Shown here in pieces: positions 1-5,785 of a stretch of 8,914 bases of DNA. The notes beneath the pieces are model-generated. The model did no database searches. It was not told where the DNA came from and was given only the letters and a program-made list of their open reading frames with translations. Source of the stretch: a bacterium (GTDB lineage: Bacteria > Patescibacteriota > Minisyncoccia > Phycocordibacterales > 2-02-FULL-43-11); NCBI GenBank assembly GCA_021814895.1, contig JAKAHN010000013.1, positions 1,960-10,873 on the forward strand, in the 5' to 3' direction. The position numbers were made by a program, and so were the translations under genes. Each line of letters starts with the position of its first letter. Position 1 is the stretch's first letter.

Positions 1-99
1 GCCCAGCACTTTCTAGCAGTTTAGAAAAAGAAATAAGATTATAATGCTCAGAAAAAGTCTTTAAATTTCTTAACCTAAACTTTTAGAAAGTGCTGGGAG
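1..99 (+). repeat. 99-base hairpin repeat, copy 1 (P3 position of rnpB)
   Basis: Bases 1-99 are identical to 421-519. The unit is itself an inverted repeat: 2-34 pairs with 65-97 with one G-U pair and four mismatches, leaving an A+T-rich loop of about 30 bases. The outer arm begins CCCAGCACTTTCTA and ends TAGAAAGTGCTGGG. It lies directly before the P4 strand GGAGGAAAGTCC, where bacterial RNase P RNA carries P3. The repeat begins at the first base of the window, so its true left boundary cannot be seen. It contains no reading frame, so any mobility would have to be supplied in trans. Confidence 0.9.
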
Positions 100-115
100 G
101 AAAGTCCGAACACAG

Positions 116-243
116 TATCAGTGCTTCGCACTAATAACTCATAACCTATCACTCATAACTAATAACCATTCGGGAACAAAGATTCTCGTCCGGTGATAAG
201 TGAAATGTGATTTGTAATTAGTTATCAGCGCGGAGCGCTGATA
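116..243 (+). repeat. long imperfect inverted repeat inserted between P5 and P8 of rnpB
   Basis: TATCAGTGCTTCGCACTAAT from 116 pairs with the sequence ending at 243 (ATTAGTTATCAGCGC and onward). The helix is about 28 bp with a few mismatches and G-U pairs. Each arm also contains its own small hairpin (GTGC-TTC-GCAC and AGCGC-GGA-GCGCT), so a cruciform-like alternative fold is possible. The interior is rich in variants of ATAACTCATAAC and GTGATAAGTG. In E. coli the corresponding join is only a few bases. B-type RNase P RNAs carry helix P5.1 here, so the site tolerates additions. Confidence 0.75.
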
Positions 244-420
244 AAGGTAGCGGGTAACGCCCGTCTAAACCAGATTGTGGGTTTAAGAGGTGCGAACAGA
301 GACGATTTTTTCCGAAAGGAAAAAATCATCCAATGGTGAAGCTTGCTTCTATTATTGGATGAGTCCGCTTAGTAATACGCGGAGTGCAACGGCCAAATCC
401 TTACCCCTGTGCAAGACCGT

Positions 421-519
421 GCCCAGCACTTTCTAGCAGTTTAGAAAAAGAAATAAGATTATAATGCTCAGAAAAAGTCTTTAAATTTCTTAACCTAAAC
501 TTTTAGAAAGTGCTGGGAG
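421..519 (+). repeat. 99-base hairpin repeat, copy 2 (P17 position of rnpB)
   Basis: This exact copy of bases 1-99 lies between GTGCAAGACCGT and AGAGTCGCTAAAGG. Those flanks correspond to the sequences on either side of the P16/P17 hairpin in other bacterial RNase P RNAs. Identity stops at base 519 (copy 1 continues GAAAGTCC, copy 2 continues AGTCGC). No obvious target-site duplication flanks this copy. The hairpin can simply replace or extend the normal stem, so it need not disturb the catalytic core. Confidence 0.9.
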
Positions 520-624
520 AGTCGCTAAAGGTTGGTGGCAACACTAATCGGAGATAAATGGCCATCTACCAACATTTTAATGTTGGCAACAGAATTCGGC
601 TTATAGACGCGATGCAATCAGAAC

Positions 625-653
625 AAAAATCGCCCCCAAAAGGGGTGATTTTT
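625..653 (+). terminator. rho-independent terminator of rnpB
   Basis: The stem AAAAATC-GCCCC pairs with GGGG-TGATTTTT around a short A-rich loop, and the 3' arm ends in a run of five T. It lies 20-50 bases after the 3' signature of RNase P RNA, as expected for the end of that transcript. Confidence 0.85.
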
Positions 654-655
654 GA

Positions 656-683
656 TTGACAATAGCGCTTGATAGCGTAAGAT
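656..683 (+). promoter_or_regulatory. candidate sigma-70 promoter for the 707-970 gene
   Basis: A perfect -35 hexamer TTGACA lies at 656-661. After 16 bases comes TAAGAT at 678-683, which matches four of six bases of the -10 consensus. It sits directly after the rnpB terminator and about 24 bases before the ATG at 707, so the mRNA leader would be very short. No Shine-Dalgarno sequence precedes the ATG. Confidence 0.5.
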
Positions 684-706
684 TTTGTCTAGTTTAACAA
701 AATATT

Positions 707-970
707 ATGAAAACTTGGGTAATCTTGACAGTTTGCGGTTGCGTGCTCTGGCTTCTCATTGGCATCGTGGTAGCGATCAAATACATCACCGCTGAATTCA
801 AAGTAAAGAAAGACTTGACTCGCCCGCAAAAGTACACCTTCAAGACTTACATTAGAGAAGAAGGGACAGAACCGGTAACAAGCTACGTGAATTTTGCTGT
901 GTTATGTTTCCTTTTATGCATTGGGTGGCCATTTGTATTGAGGAGAAACAACAGACCTCTCACTTACTAG
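707..970 (+). CDS. small two-TM membrane protein, function unknown
   Basis: The 87-residue protein has a hydrophobic segment at about residues 4-24, a charged central stretch (about 25-61, with several Lys and Arg), and a second hydrophobic segment at about 62-78, followed by a basic tail RRNNRPLTY. This predicts a hairpin-like inner-membrane protein with both ends on the same side. Two cysteines (C10, C12) lie within the first membrane segment; they are not followed by a lipobox-type arrangement that I would trust. I do not recognise a family. It stands alone between its own promoter (656-683) and terminator (966-992), which supports a real gene. Base composition is somewhat richer in G+C than nrdJ next door. 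The ATG at 707 is the only reasonable start. No Shine-Dalgarno is visible, which is also true of most other genes here. Confidence 0.7.
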   Translation: MKTWVILTVCGCVLWLLIGIVVAIKYITAEFKVKKDLTRPQKYTFKTYIREEGTEPVTSYVNFAVLCFLLCIGWPFVLRRNNRPLTY

Positions 971-992
971 CCGAAGCTCGGCTAGTTTTTTT
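966..992 (+). terminator. rho-independent terminator overlapping the stop codon of the 707-970 gene
   Basis: ACTAGCCGA at 966-974 pairs perfectly with TCGGCTAGT at 978-986 around a 3-base loop, followed by seven T. The TAG stop codon (968-970) lies within the left arm. It is oriented for plus-strand transcription. Confidence 0.85.
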
Positions 993-1002
993 AACTCCAA
1001 AT

Positions 1003-1046
1003 AATCCCCATCGCCCTGTATCCTCATCCTCAGGGCAATGGGGATT
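1003..1046 (-). terminator. strong hairpin downstream of nrdJ, possible terminator
   Basis: AATCCCCAT (1003-1011) plus GCCCTG (1013-1018) pairs with CAGGGC (1031-1036) plus ATGGGGATT (1038-1046), with one unpaired base on each side and a 12-base loop. It lies 45-90 bases beyond the nrdJ stop codon on the minus strand. Only a weak T-rich stretch follows the hairpin on that strand, so termination is inferred and not certain. Confidence 0.5.
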
Positions 1047-1047
1047 T

Positions 1048-1076
1048 GTGATTAGTTATAAATTATTAGTGATAAG
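1048..1076. repeat. A+T-rich repeat remnant related to the rnpB insertion
   Basis: The stretch from GTGATTAGTTATAAATTA to GTGATAAG closely resembles pieces of the insertion at 116-243, which contains GTGATAAGTG and GTAATTAGTTATCAG. It lies between nrdJ and its downstream hairpin and codes for nothing. The resemblance is short and low in complexity, so relatedness is tentative. Confidence 0.4.
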
Positions 1077-1090
1077 TCAGATTACCTTGT

Positions 1091-3412
1091 TTACAAAGCA
1101 ATTTCACACACCCCCGACACGCAAGCCAACTCTTTTTTAACTTCCGTCTCATCCTGTTTTTCATAAGTGATTATTTTGGAGTAATCAATATGGGCCAAAC
1201 GTTTGGCCAATTCATTGTAAGTTTTTTCGTCAATCGGTTCGTATGGCGCCAATTTGTAAACGTGTTTTTCTCTCGGTAAAAATGATAATCCTCCAATAAT
1301 CTCCCAGTTTTCATAAAGCCAGTTGGCAACCGCGATCCATTCGTTATCCCCCACTGAAACTGTAACTGACGGATTGTGCTCGGTATAATTCACTTTTACA
1401 TTCTTCCAATATTCCAATTGTTCTAGAGCGGTAATATCGTCCTTGAAAATTGAGTTTCCTGGAGCCTTAACTGGAAATTCCAAAACATAAGTGGTTGCGT
1501 TTTCGGCGCTTTGACCAACTTCCGGATAATAAGGAACGCCTTGATCACGAAGCATTTTAAAGAGAGAGTCGGTAGCGGCAATCCTGACTCGACGAATGTA
1601 GAAAGCGGAATGACGCGGATGCATACCCGACGAACAATCAACCATTTGGGAAAGAGTGCCAGATGGCTTTACGGCTGTAATTGCGGTTGATTCGCTGACG
1701 CCAAATCGTTTGGCATAAACCTTGTTTATCCTGATAGCTTCCATCCTCAATTTTTTCAAAGTTTCTGGCTTTCTAACTTCTGGAGAATCCCATTGACCAG
1801 TAATTGAAACGCCAAGCAATCTCTCTTTATCGCAGTGTTCCTTCCAACCCTTTGAAAGATACGGGAAATTTGTAAGCGAAGATTGATAGGTGCCGAGAAT
1901 GGTAGCCAAACGAATTTTTCGCTTCAACGATTCAAAAGTGTCTTCTTTTCTAGCAACAACCTCTGAAAGATTACAGAACTGTTTTGATTGTAAAATTATT
2001 TCACCGCAAGGATTGGTGCCTATAGAACCGACAATTTTTGTTCCGGAAGCATCCATAAACTCTTTGAGAACTTTCAAACGCCTTTCTGGTAATTGTTTTA
2101 CCAAAGAACCGCGATTAAAAATCCCCCTCTCGCCCGAACCGGAATTCATAAGGGCGGTCCATTCATTTAAAAATTCAACATTTGAAGGTTTATTAAGGTA
2201 AACAGCTGAATTATTTGCAAGCATTCTTTGCGGTTCGGAAACATAAAACTGACCTTTTTTAGCATCACGAATATGTTCATCGTCAAAATCTGAAAGAGAT
2301 ATCATGGCGCTTCTTCTTACACCTCCAGAAACGACACAATCGCCAATCATACAAATAATGTCGTGAACATCCAAGTTTGAAAGCCTACGTCCTTGTTTTG
2401 CAAGCATTTTTGACCTTGTAAAATCAAGTAATCGGCGAAGCGGGTCAGGTCCGGAAGCTTTTCCCCCCATTGTTTTTAAACGCGCGCCAGCCGGCCTTAT
2501 TTGCGAATAATCAAACTCAAGATCATTGCCATTTGCCCAAGTTTCCATACCTAAGATAAGCGCGTCGCACCAACCTTCTTTGTTATCACCCACCATATGA
2601 GGCGCCAATTTTTTACCGCTCTGAACTTTTATTTGCGGAAGTTTTTGAACATTCTGACTTTCTACGCTCCAACCGGCGCCAGTGCCACACATTGAAACAT
2701 ACATAATCTCGGCGATATCACGAAAGCTTTCAGGCGCTATGTAAGAACAGTTGTAAGCGCAAACATTTGTTGTTCTAGCCGCTCCGCCGGAAAATTGCAA
2801 AAGTCTCATCGACGGCATTGCTTCATGTTTCAAAATTCCATCGCGAATTTCTTTATATTCAGACTCCTTAAGTTTCTTACCAAGATTTTCTTTCATAAAA
2901 GCGACATACCTGTCCACGGTTTCAATCCAAGTTTCCCGTCTATCTTCTTCAGCAATCCAACGAGAATAGCTTCTATAAAAAATGAACTCGCCTAGCGGAT
3001 TTCTAAAATATTTTTTACTCTCCGAAGCCAATTTTCTGACTCTGTCTGGAACCATCAAACCTTTTTCTCGCAATTTTGACCTTTTTTCACGATATAAAAT
3101 GTAAGATTTCGCCGTTTTCACGTAACCGCTTAAAATAAGCTCATTTTCAACAGTATCTTGAATTCCCTCAACCGTCGGCACGAAATTTTTATGGTGTTTG
3201 GCGATTTTTACCAATTCAGCAAGCACTTTATTGGCTACCAAAGAAGCCTCTTCCTCGGTACCATCGCCAGTCTGAACCATTGCTTTGAAAATTGCAGTTT
3301 TAACTCTTTCAATATCAAAAGAAACAATCGAACCGTCACGCTTCTGAACAGTTTTAACAAACCCAGACGACCTTGGTTCACTGCTTAATTCTTTCTTGCT
3401 GTTTTTTACCAT
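1091..3412 (-). CDS. nrdJ: adenosylcobalamin-dependent ribonucleoside-triphosphate reductase (class II, RTPR type)
   Basis: This cytoplasmic enzyme reduces ribonucleotides to deoxyribonucleotides by radical chemistry started from adenosylcobalamin. The 773-residue protein begins with an ATP-cone allosteric domain (about 17-110, QKRDGSIVSFDIERV to YREKRSKLRE), followed by the reductase barrel. Catalytic residues are visible: NPCGE with Cys469 (thiyl radical position) and Glu471, Cys480 in FCNLSE as one redox cysteine, its partner Cys222 (or Cys218) in NVCAYNCSY, and the C-terminal pair Cys764/Cys769 in ACVSGVC that would re-reduce the active site. The spacings 469/480 and 764/769 equal those of the Lactobacillus leichmannii enzyme (408/419 and 731/736). 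That enzyme, as I recall, is 739 residues without an ATP-cone, so the core here is shorter. Also typical are GERGIFNRGSL (428-437) and KPSGTLSQ (582-589). The ATG at 3412 gives a full ATP-cone. No Shine-Dalgarno is visible, nor a recognisable cobalamin riboswitch in the 172-base leader. The gene is intact, with no intein. Confidence 0.95.
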   Translation of the reverse strand: MVKNSKKELSSEPRSSGFVKTVQKRDGSIVSFDIERVKTAIFKAMVQTGDGTEEEASLVANKVLAELVKIAKHHKNFVPTVEGIQDTVENELILSGYVKTAKSYILYREKRSKLREKGLMVPDRVRKLASESKKYFRNPLGEFIFYRSYSRWIAEEDRRETWIETVDRYVAFMKENLGKKLKESEYKEIRDGILKHEAMPSMRLLQFSGGAARTTNVCAYNCSYIAPESFRDIAEIMYVSMCGTGAGWSVESQNVQKLPQIKVQSGKKLAPHMVGDNKEGWCDALILGMETWANGNDLEFDYSQIRPAGARLKTMGGKASGPDPLRRLLDFTRSKMLAKQGRRLSNLDVHDIICMIGDCVVSGGVRRSAMISLSDFDDEHIRDAKKGQFYVSEPQRMLANNSAVYLNKPSNVEFLNEWTALMNSGSGERGIFNRGSLVKQLPERRLKVLKEFMDASGTKIVGSIGTNPCGEIILQSKQFCNLSEVVARKEDTFESLKRKIRLATILGTYQSSLTNFPYLSKGWKEHCDKERLLGVSITGQWDSPEVRKPETLKKLRMEAIRINKVYAKRFGVSESTAITAVKPSGTLSQMVDCSSGMHPRHSAFYIRRVRIAATDSLFKMLRDQGVPYYPEVGQSAENATTYVLEFPVKAPGNSIFKDDITALEQLEYWKNVKVNYTEHNPSVTVSVGDNEWIAVANWLYENWEIIGGLSFLPREKHVYKLAPYEPIDEKTYNELAKRLAHIDYSKIITYEKQDETEVKKELACVSGVCEIAL

Positions 3413-3565
3413 ATTGAGAAAAAAATTATTAATAAATATTTTTGAAAAATTATTTCAGTTAACATTGTAACTCTATAAAGGCCGGTGGGAAAGTGAATAA
3501 CGAGTTTTTCTTCTATTCAGAAATAAAAGCGCTGTGCTGTCCACTAGTAGTGGGAAAAGTTTTTG

Positions 3566-3588
3566 AAAAACCTAGTCTTTTCGACTAC
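3566..3588 (-). terminator. weak terminator after the DUF192 gene
   Basis: On the minus strand TAGTC pairs with GACTA (3583-3587 with 3573-3577) around a 5-base loop, followed by GGTTTTT. The stem is only 5 bp and starts inside the TAG stop codon. The remaining spacer up to nrdJ (3413-3565) is A+T-rich. It contains a perfect 13-base palindrome CCACTAGTAGTGG (3541-3553) that could be an operator or part of the nrdJ promoter region, but no clear -35/-10 pair is visible. Confidence 0.4.
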
Positions 3589-4115
3589 TTTGCAAAAATT
3601 TCCGCGCGGTCATTAATTTTAATTAGTTCTTTTTGGACAAAACCGGCAGGAACTTCTAAAACATAACTCGCCGAAGTTTTTGGATAAAAAATTTCAGGAA
3701 AAGATTCCGGTGTCGCGTTTTCTTTCATTCCGACAACTTTCAAAAATTTATCAAACCAAATTATATCAATCGAAAATTTCATATCTTTCATCCAAATCCC
3801 CCACTTTCCATCATTTGAAAACTCAAACAACATACCTTGGCCAGAATTCAGACTATCTCTGCCACCGAGCCCTTTTTCCATCGCTTCAGGCGTATCAACT
3901 ACTTCCATATTCACACTTGTATTACCAATTTTTAAGGTTTTTGCATCACCCAATCTCGTGGAAATACCTTGTAAAACAAGGTATTTACCAACATTGTAAT
4001 GCAAATTTGTTTTAATTAAGAAAAAAATGACTGGGAAAATAAGGCCTGCCAAAATTATAAACACAAAAAGTTTGAAAGATTTGTTTTTTTCATTAATATT
4101 TTGGTGGAAAATCAT
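3585..4115 (-). CDS. membrane-anchored DUF192 protein
   Basis: The product has 176 residues from the chosen ATG: a short basic N-terminus, one hydrophobic segment at about 14-34, then a DUF192 domain at about 60-172 that would face outside the membrane. Family hallmarks are VDTPEAMEKGLGGRDSL, GQGMLFEF and the WMKDMKFSIDIIWFD block (109-122); the C-terminal YVLEVPAGFV is also typical. DUF192 proteins are common secreted or membrane-attached proteins of unknown biochemistry. A GTG start at 4205 would add 30 residues (GRKESLFSRNRAD and onward), but that extension is encoded across a strong inverted repeat (4177-4217) and puts 45 polar residues before the membrane segment, so I prefer 4115. It follows msrB by about 110 bases in the same direction and may be its last cotranscribed partner. 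A role in protein quality control is only suggested by that position. Confidence 0.8.
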   Translation of the reverse strand: MIFHQNINEKNKSFKLFVFIILAGLIFPVIFFLIKTNLHYNVGKYLVLQGISTRLGDAKTLKIGNTSVNMEVVDTPEAMEKGLGGRDSLNSGQGMLFEFSNDGKWGIWMKDMKFSIDIIWFDKFLKVVGMKENATPESFPEIFYPKTSASYVLEVPAGFVQKELIKINDRAEIFAK

Positions 4116-4176
4116 TTTTTCATCTTTTTTTAAAAAATAAATTATTCTTTTCCAGAAAAGAACATCCGCCCTGTTC

Positions 4177-4217
4177 CGCGAGAAGAGCGATTCCTTACGC
4201 CCCACGCTCTTCCCGCG
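4177..4217 (-). repeat. inverted repeat between msrB and the DUF192 gene
   Basis: Bases 4177-4189 (CGCGAGAAGAGCG) pair with 4205-4217 with a single mismatch around a 15-base loop. It begins 9 bases after the msrB stop codon in the direction of transcription. It could be a terminator or a transcript-end stabiliser for msrB, but no T-run follows it immediately. It is G+C-rich compared with its surroundings. Confidence 0.6.
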
Positions 4218-4226
4218 CGAAGTTCT

Positions 4227-4625
4227 TTACTTTTTTTCTTCCAGATTCAAACAAACGGAATTGATGCAATAACGTTTTCCGCCTTTTTCTTTTGGACCAT
4301 CATCAAAAACATGACCCAGATGAGCGCCGCAATTTTTACACAACACTTCCATGCGAATCATTCCGTGACTGTTGTCTTTTTTAAGTTCAACGTTGGTCAA
4401 ATTTGTCGGTTCTGTAAAACTCGGCCAGCCGGTACCGGAATCAAACTTCGTATCTGAAGAAAAAAGTTCCGCTCCGCAAACGGCGCAACGATATGTTCCG
4501 ACATTGTCCGAATTCCAGTATTTGCCGGTAAACGGCATTTCCGTGCCGCCATTAATAGCAACCTGTCGCAATTCTTCACTTATGTTTTCTCCCGTGTTAA
4601 TTTTTGTTTTATTGATTTTATCCAT
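4227..4625 (-). CDS. msrB: peptide-methionine (R)-S-oxide reductase MsrB
   Basis: MsrB reduces methionine-R-sulfoxide in proteins. The 132-residue single-domain protein has the zinc-site cysteines C47/C50 (CAVC) and C96/C99 (CKNC), the substrate-binding block SGTGWPSF (63-70), GAHLGHVFDDGP (100-111), and the catalytic cysteine C120 in RYCINS. Many MsrB proteins carry a resolving Cys in the loop before GWPSF; here that position is Thr (SGTG). An extra Cys, C124 (INSVCL), stands where family members usually have Ser or Ala; it might serve instead, but that is a guess. No signal peptide is present, so it is cytoplasmic. It lies 37 bases downstream of msrA, so the two are surely cotranscribed and cover both sulfoxide stereoisomers. 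The ATG at 4625 gives the usual length; no Shine-Dalgarno is visible. Confidence 0.95.
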   Translation of the reverse strand: MDKINKTKINTGENISEELRQVAINGGTEMPFTGKYWNSDNVGTYRCAVCGAELFSSDTKFDSGTGWPSFTEPTNLTNVELKKDNSHGMIRMEVLCKNCGAHLGHVFDDGPKEKGGKRYCINSVCLNLEEKK

Positions 4626-4662
4626 ATTTTAAAAGGTTTTTAGTAATAATTAATTTTACAAA

Positions 4663-5214
4663 CTATTTATTATTCAATAGGGCAGAAAAACGTTTCTCCA
4701 ACTTATCCAGTTTCGGGGCAATAACAATCTGACAATAAGGCGCATCTTTGTTGTTTTTATAATATTTCTGATGATAAGCTTCAGCCGGATAAAATTTCTC
4801 CAAGGGTTTGACTTCGGTCACAATAGGATTGCTGTAAGCTTTTTCGTCTTCCAACCTTTTAATAAACTCCTCTGCTTTTGATTGTTGCTCTTTGTCGGTA
4901 TAGAAAATCAGAGAGCGATATTGAGCGCCGATATCCGCCCCTTGGCGATTTAAGGTAGTCGGGTCGTGAGTAAAGAAAAAAACGGTCAATAAATCTTCAT
5001 AAGAAATTTTTTCCGAATCAAATTCAATTTTTATCACTTCCGCGTGTCCGCTGTGTCCGCTTGAAACATTTTCATAATTCGGATTCTCCGCACTGCCTCC
5101 GGCGTAACCACTTTCAACACTCAAAACTCCACCTAATCTCTCAAAGATTGCCTCTGTGCACCAAAAACAGCCTCCGCCAAAAACCGCAATGTCTTTTTTG
5201 TTACTGCTATTCAT
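4663..5214 (-). CDS. msrA: peptide-methionine (S)-S-oxide reductase MsrA
   Basis: MsrA reduces methionine-S-sulfoxide in proteins and free methionine. The 183-residue protein opens almost directly with the catalytic motif GGGCFWC (13-19; nucleophile C16), followed by GYAGG (36-40), the GHSGHAEVI block (53-61), the FFFTHDPTT region (79-87) and HQKYY (148-152), all typical of the family. C19 and C161 (PYCQIV) are candidate resolving cysteines. There is no signal peptide. It is 58 bases downstream of the cupin gene and 37 bases upstream of msrB on the same strand, consistent with an operon. The ATG at 5214 leaves a normal short N-terminus. The leader is A+T-rich without a Shine-Dalgarno. Confidence 0.96.
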   Translation of the reverse strand: MNSSNKKDIAVFGGGCFWCTEAIFERLGGVLSVESGYAGGSAENPNYENVSSGHSGHAEVIKIEFDSEKISYEDLLTVFFFTHDPTTLNRQGADIGAQYRSLIFYTDKEQQSKAEEFIKRLEDEKAYSNPIVTEVKPLEKFYPAEAYHQKYYKNNKDAPYCQIVIAPKLDKLEKRFSALLNNK

Positions 5215-5272
5215 TAAAGTTGAAATAATTCTATTTCCCTTTTATCTTCTAACCTATTAATTCCCTAATCTC

Positions 5273-5677
5273 CTATTTATTTTCTGAAATTTTGCCGTCA
5301 AAATGATCGTGTTCCTCATCACCTTCAGCATCTGCTTTTGTTTTGTGAATTACACCGTCAATATGATTGGGTGGCGAATAAACCGTATAAAGTTTCATTG
5401 GAATATTTCCGGTATTTATAATGTTATGCCTCGCGCCCTCCGGCACAACAATCGCAAAGCCGTCGGAAATGTCTGTGGAAACGCCGTTTAAAACCGCTTG
5501 CCCGGCCCCCTCTTCAACCCGCAAAAATTGGTCAAGCTGGTGAACCTCCTCGCCAATCTCCTCACCCGGCTTCAAACTCATTAACACAAGCTGGCTGTGT
5601 TTGGCGGTATAAAGCACTTTGCGAAAAAAATTATTCTCCTTAGTAAGGGTTTCAATATTTTTTATATATCCTTGCAT
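5273..5677 (-). CDS. cupin-domain protein (single small cupin)
   Basis: This 134-residue single-cupin protein is probably a cytoplasmic metalloprotein. Cupin motif 1 reads GEEIGEEVHQLDQFLRVEEG (38-57), with H46 as a likely metal ligand and Q50/E55 near the other ligand positions. Motif 2 reads PEGARHNIINTG (79-90), matching the PxGxxHxxxN pattern with H84. The tail from residue 111 is strongly acidic and histidine-containing (EGDEEHDHFDG) and lies outside the cupin core; it might bind metal. The substrate is unknown. Small cupins of this type include many proteins of unresolved function. It is the first gene of the presumed cupin-msrA-msrB-DUF192 run, so a link to oxidative stress is an inference from context. 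The ATG at 5677 gives a complete domain. Confidence 0.85.
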   Translation of the reverse strand: MQGYIKNIETLTKENNFFRKVLYTAKHSQLVLMSLKPGEEIGEEVHQLDQFLRVEEGAGQAVLNGVSTDISDGFAIVVPEGARHNIINTGNIPMKLYTVYSPPNHIDGVIHKTKADAEGDEEHDHFDGKISENK

Positions 5678-5720
5678 AATGTTTATTAAAAACTAATAAT
5701 TTATAACTTAATTTTGAATA

Positions 5721-5767
5721 GTAATCAGAAAAAATTTCCATCGCATCCTTAAATTTTTTCTGATTAC
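5721..5767. repeat. perfect 17-bp inverted repeat upstream of the cupin gene
   Basis: GTAATCAGAAAAAATTT (5721-5737) is perfectly repeated in inverted orientation at 5751-5767, with a 13-base spacer. It lies between the cupin start (5677) and the end of the two-TM gene (5840). On the minus strand it could separate the two transcripts, but there is no T-run beyond the stem. It may be a small palindromic element or an operator for the cupin operon. I see nothing else in 5678-5785. Confidence 0.7.
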
Positions 5768-5785
5768 CACTTTTCCTCCAGGCAA

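Larger units (their letters stand above)
1..620 (+). ncRNA. rnpB: RNase P RNA, bacterial type A-like, 5' end missing, with large insertions
   Basis: This is the catalytic RNA of RNase P, which removes the 5' leader of precursor tRNAs. Conserved blocks occur in the right order: GGAGGAAAGTCC at 97-108 (P4 5' strand), a GGGTAACGCCCG hairpin near 250-261 (P8), AGGTGCGAACAGAGACGAT at 289-307, three hairpins matching P12, P13 and P14 (304-383), GTGCAAGACCG at 410-420, AGATAAATGGCC at 553-564, a P19-like hairpin at 569-586, and ACAGAATTCGGCTTATAG at 588-605, the 3' signature. The 5' strands of P1 and P2 lie before base 1, so the gene is truncated by the window. The remaining 620 bases already exceed the usual 350-400 nt, because of a 99-base hairpin in the P3 position, the same hairpin in the P17 position, and a roughly 128-base inverted repeat between P5 and P8. 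The core motifs look intact, so it is probably functional. The identification is certain from the motifs; helix names for the insertion sites are inferred by comparison with E. coli RNase P RNA. Confidence 0.95.

Noticed and set aside
1..620. Group I or group II intron, or CRISPR array, as explanation of the rnpB repeats
   Set aside because: The repeated unit is only 99 bases, has no intron core motifs, and occurs twice with 321 bases of rnpB between copies, unlike repeat-spacer arrays.
904..1140. Plus-strand frame of 78 codons
   Set aside because: It overlaps the end of the 707-970 gene in another frame, runs through two hairpins and into the nrdJ 3' end; the product resembles no protein.
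3413..3584. Cobalamin riboswitch upstream of nrdJ
   Set aside because: B12-dependent enzymes sometimes have one, but no B12-box-like sequence is visible and the leader is short and A+T-rich.
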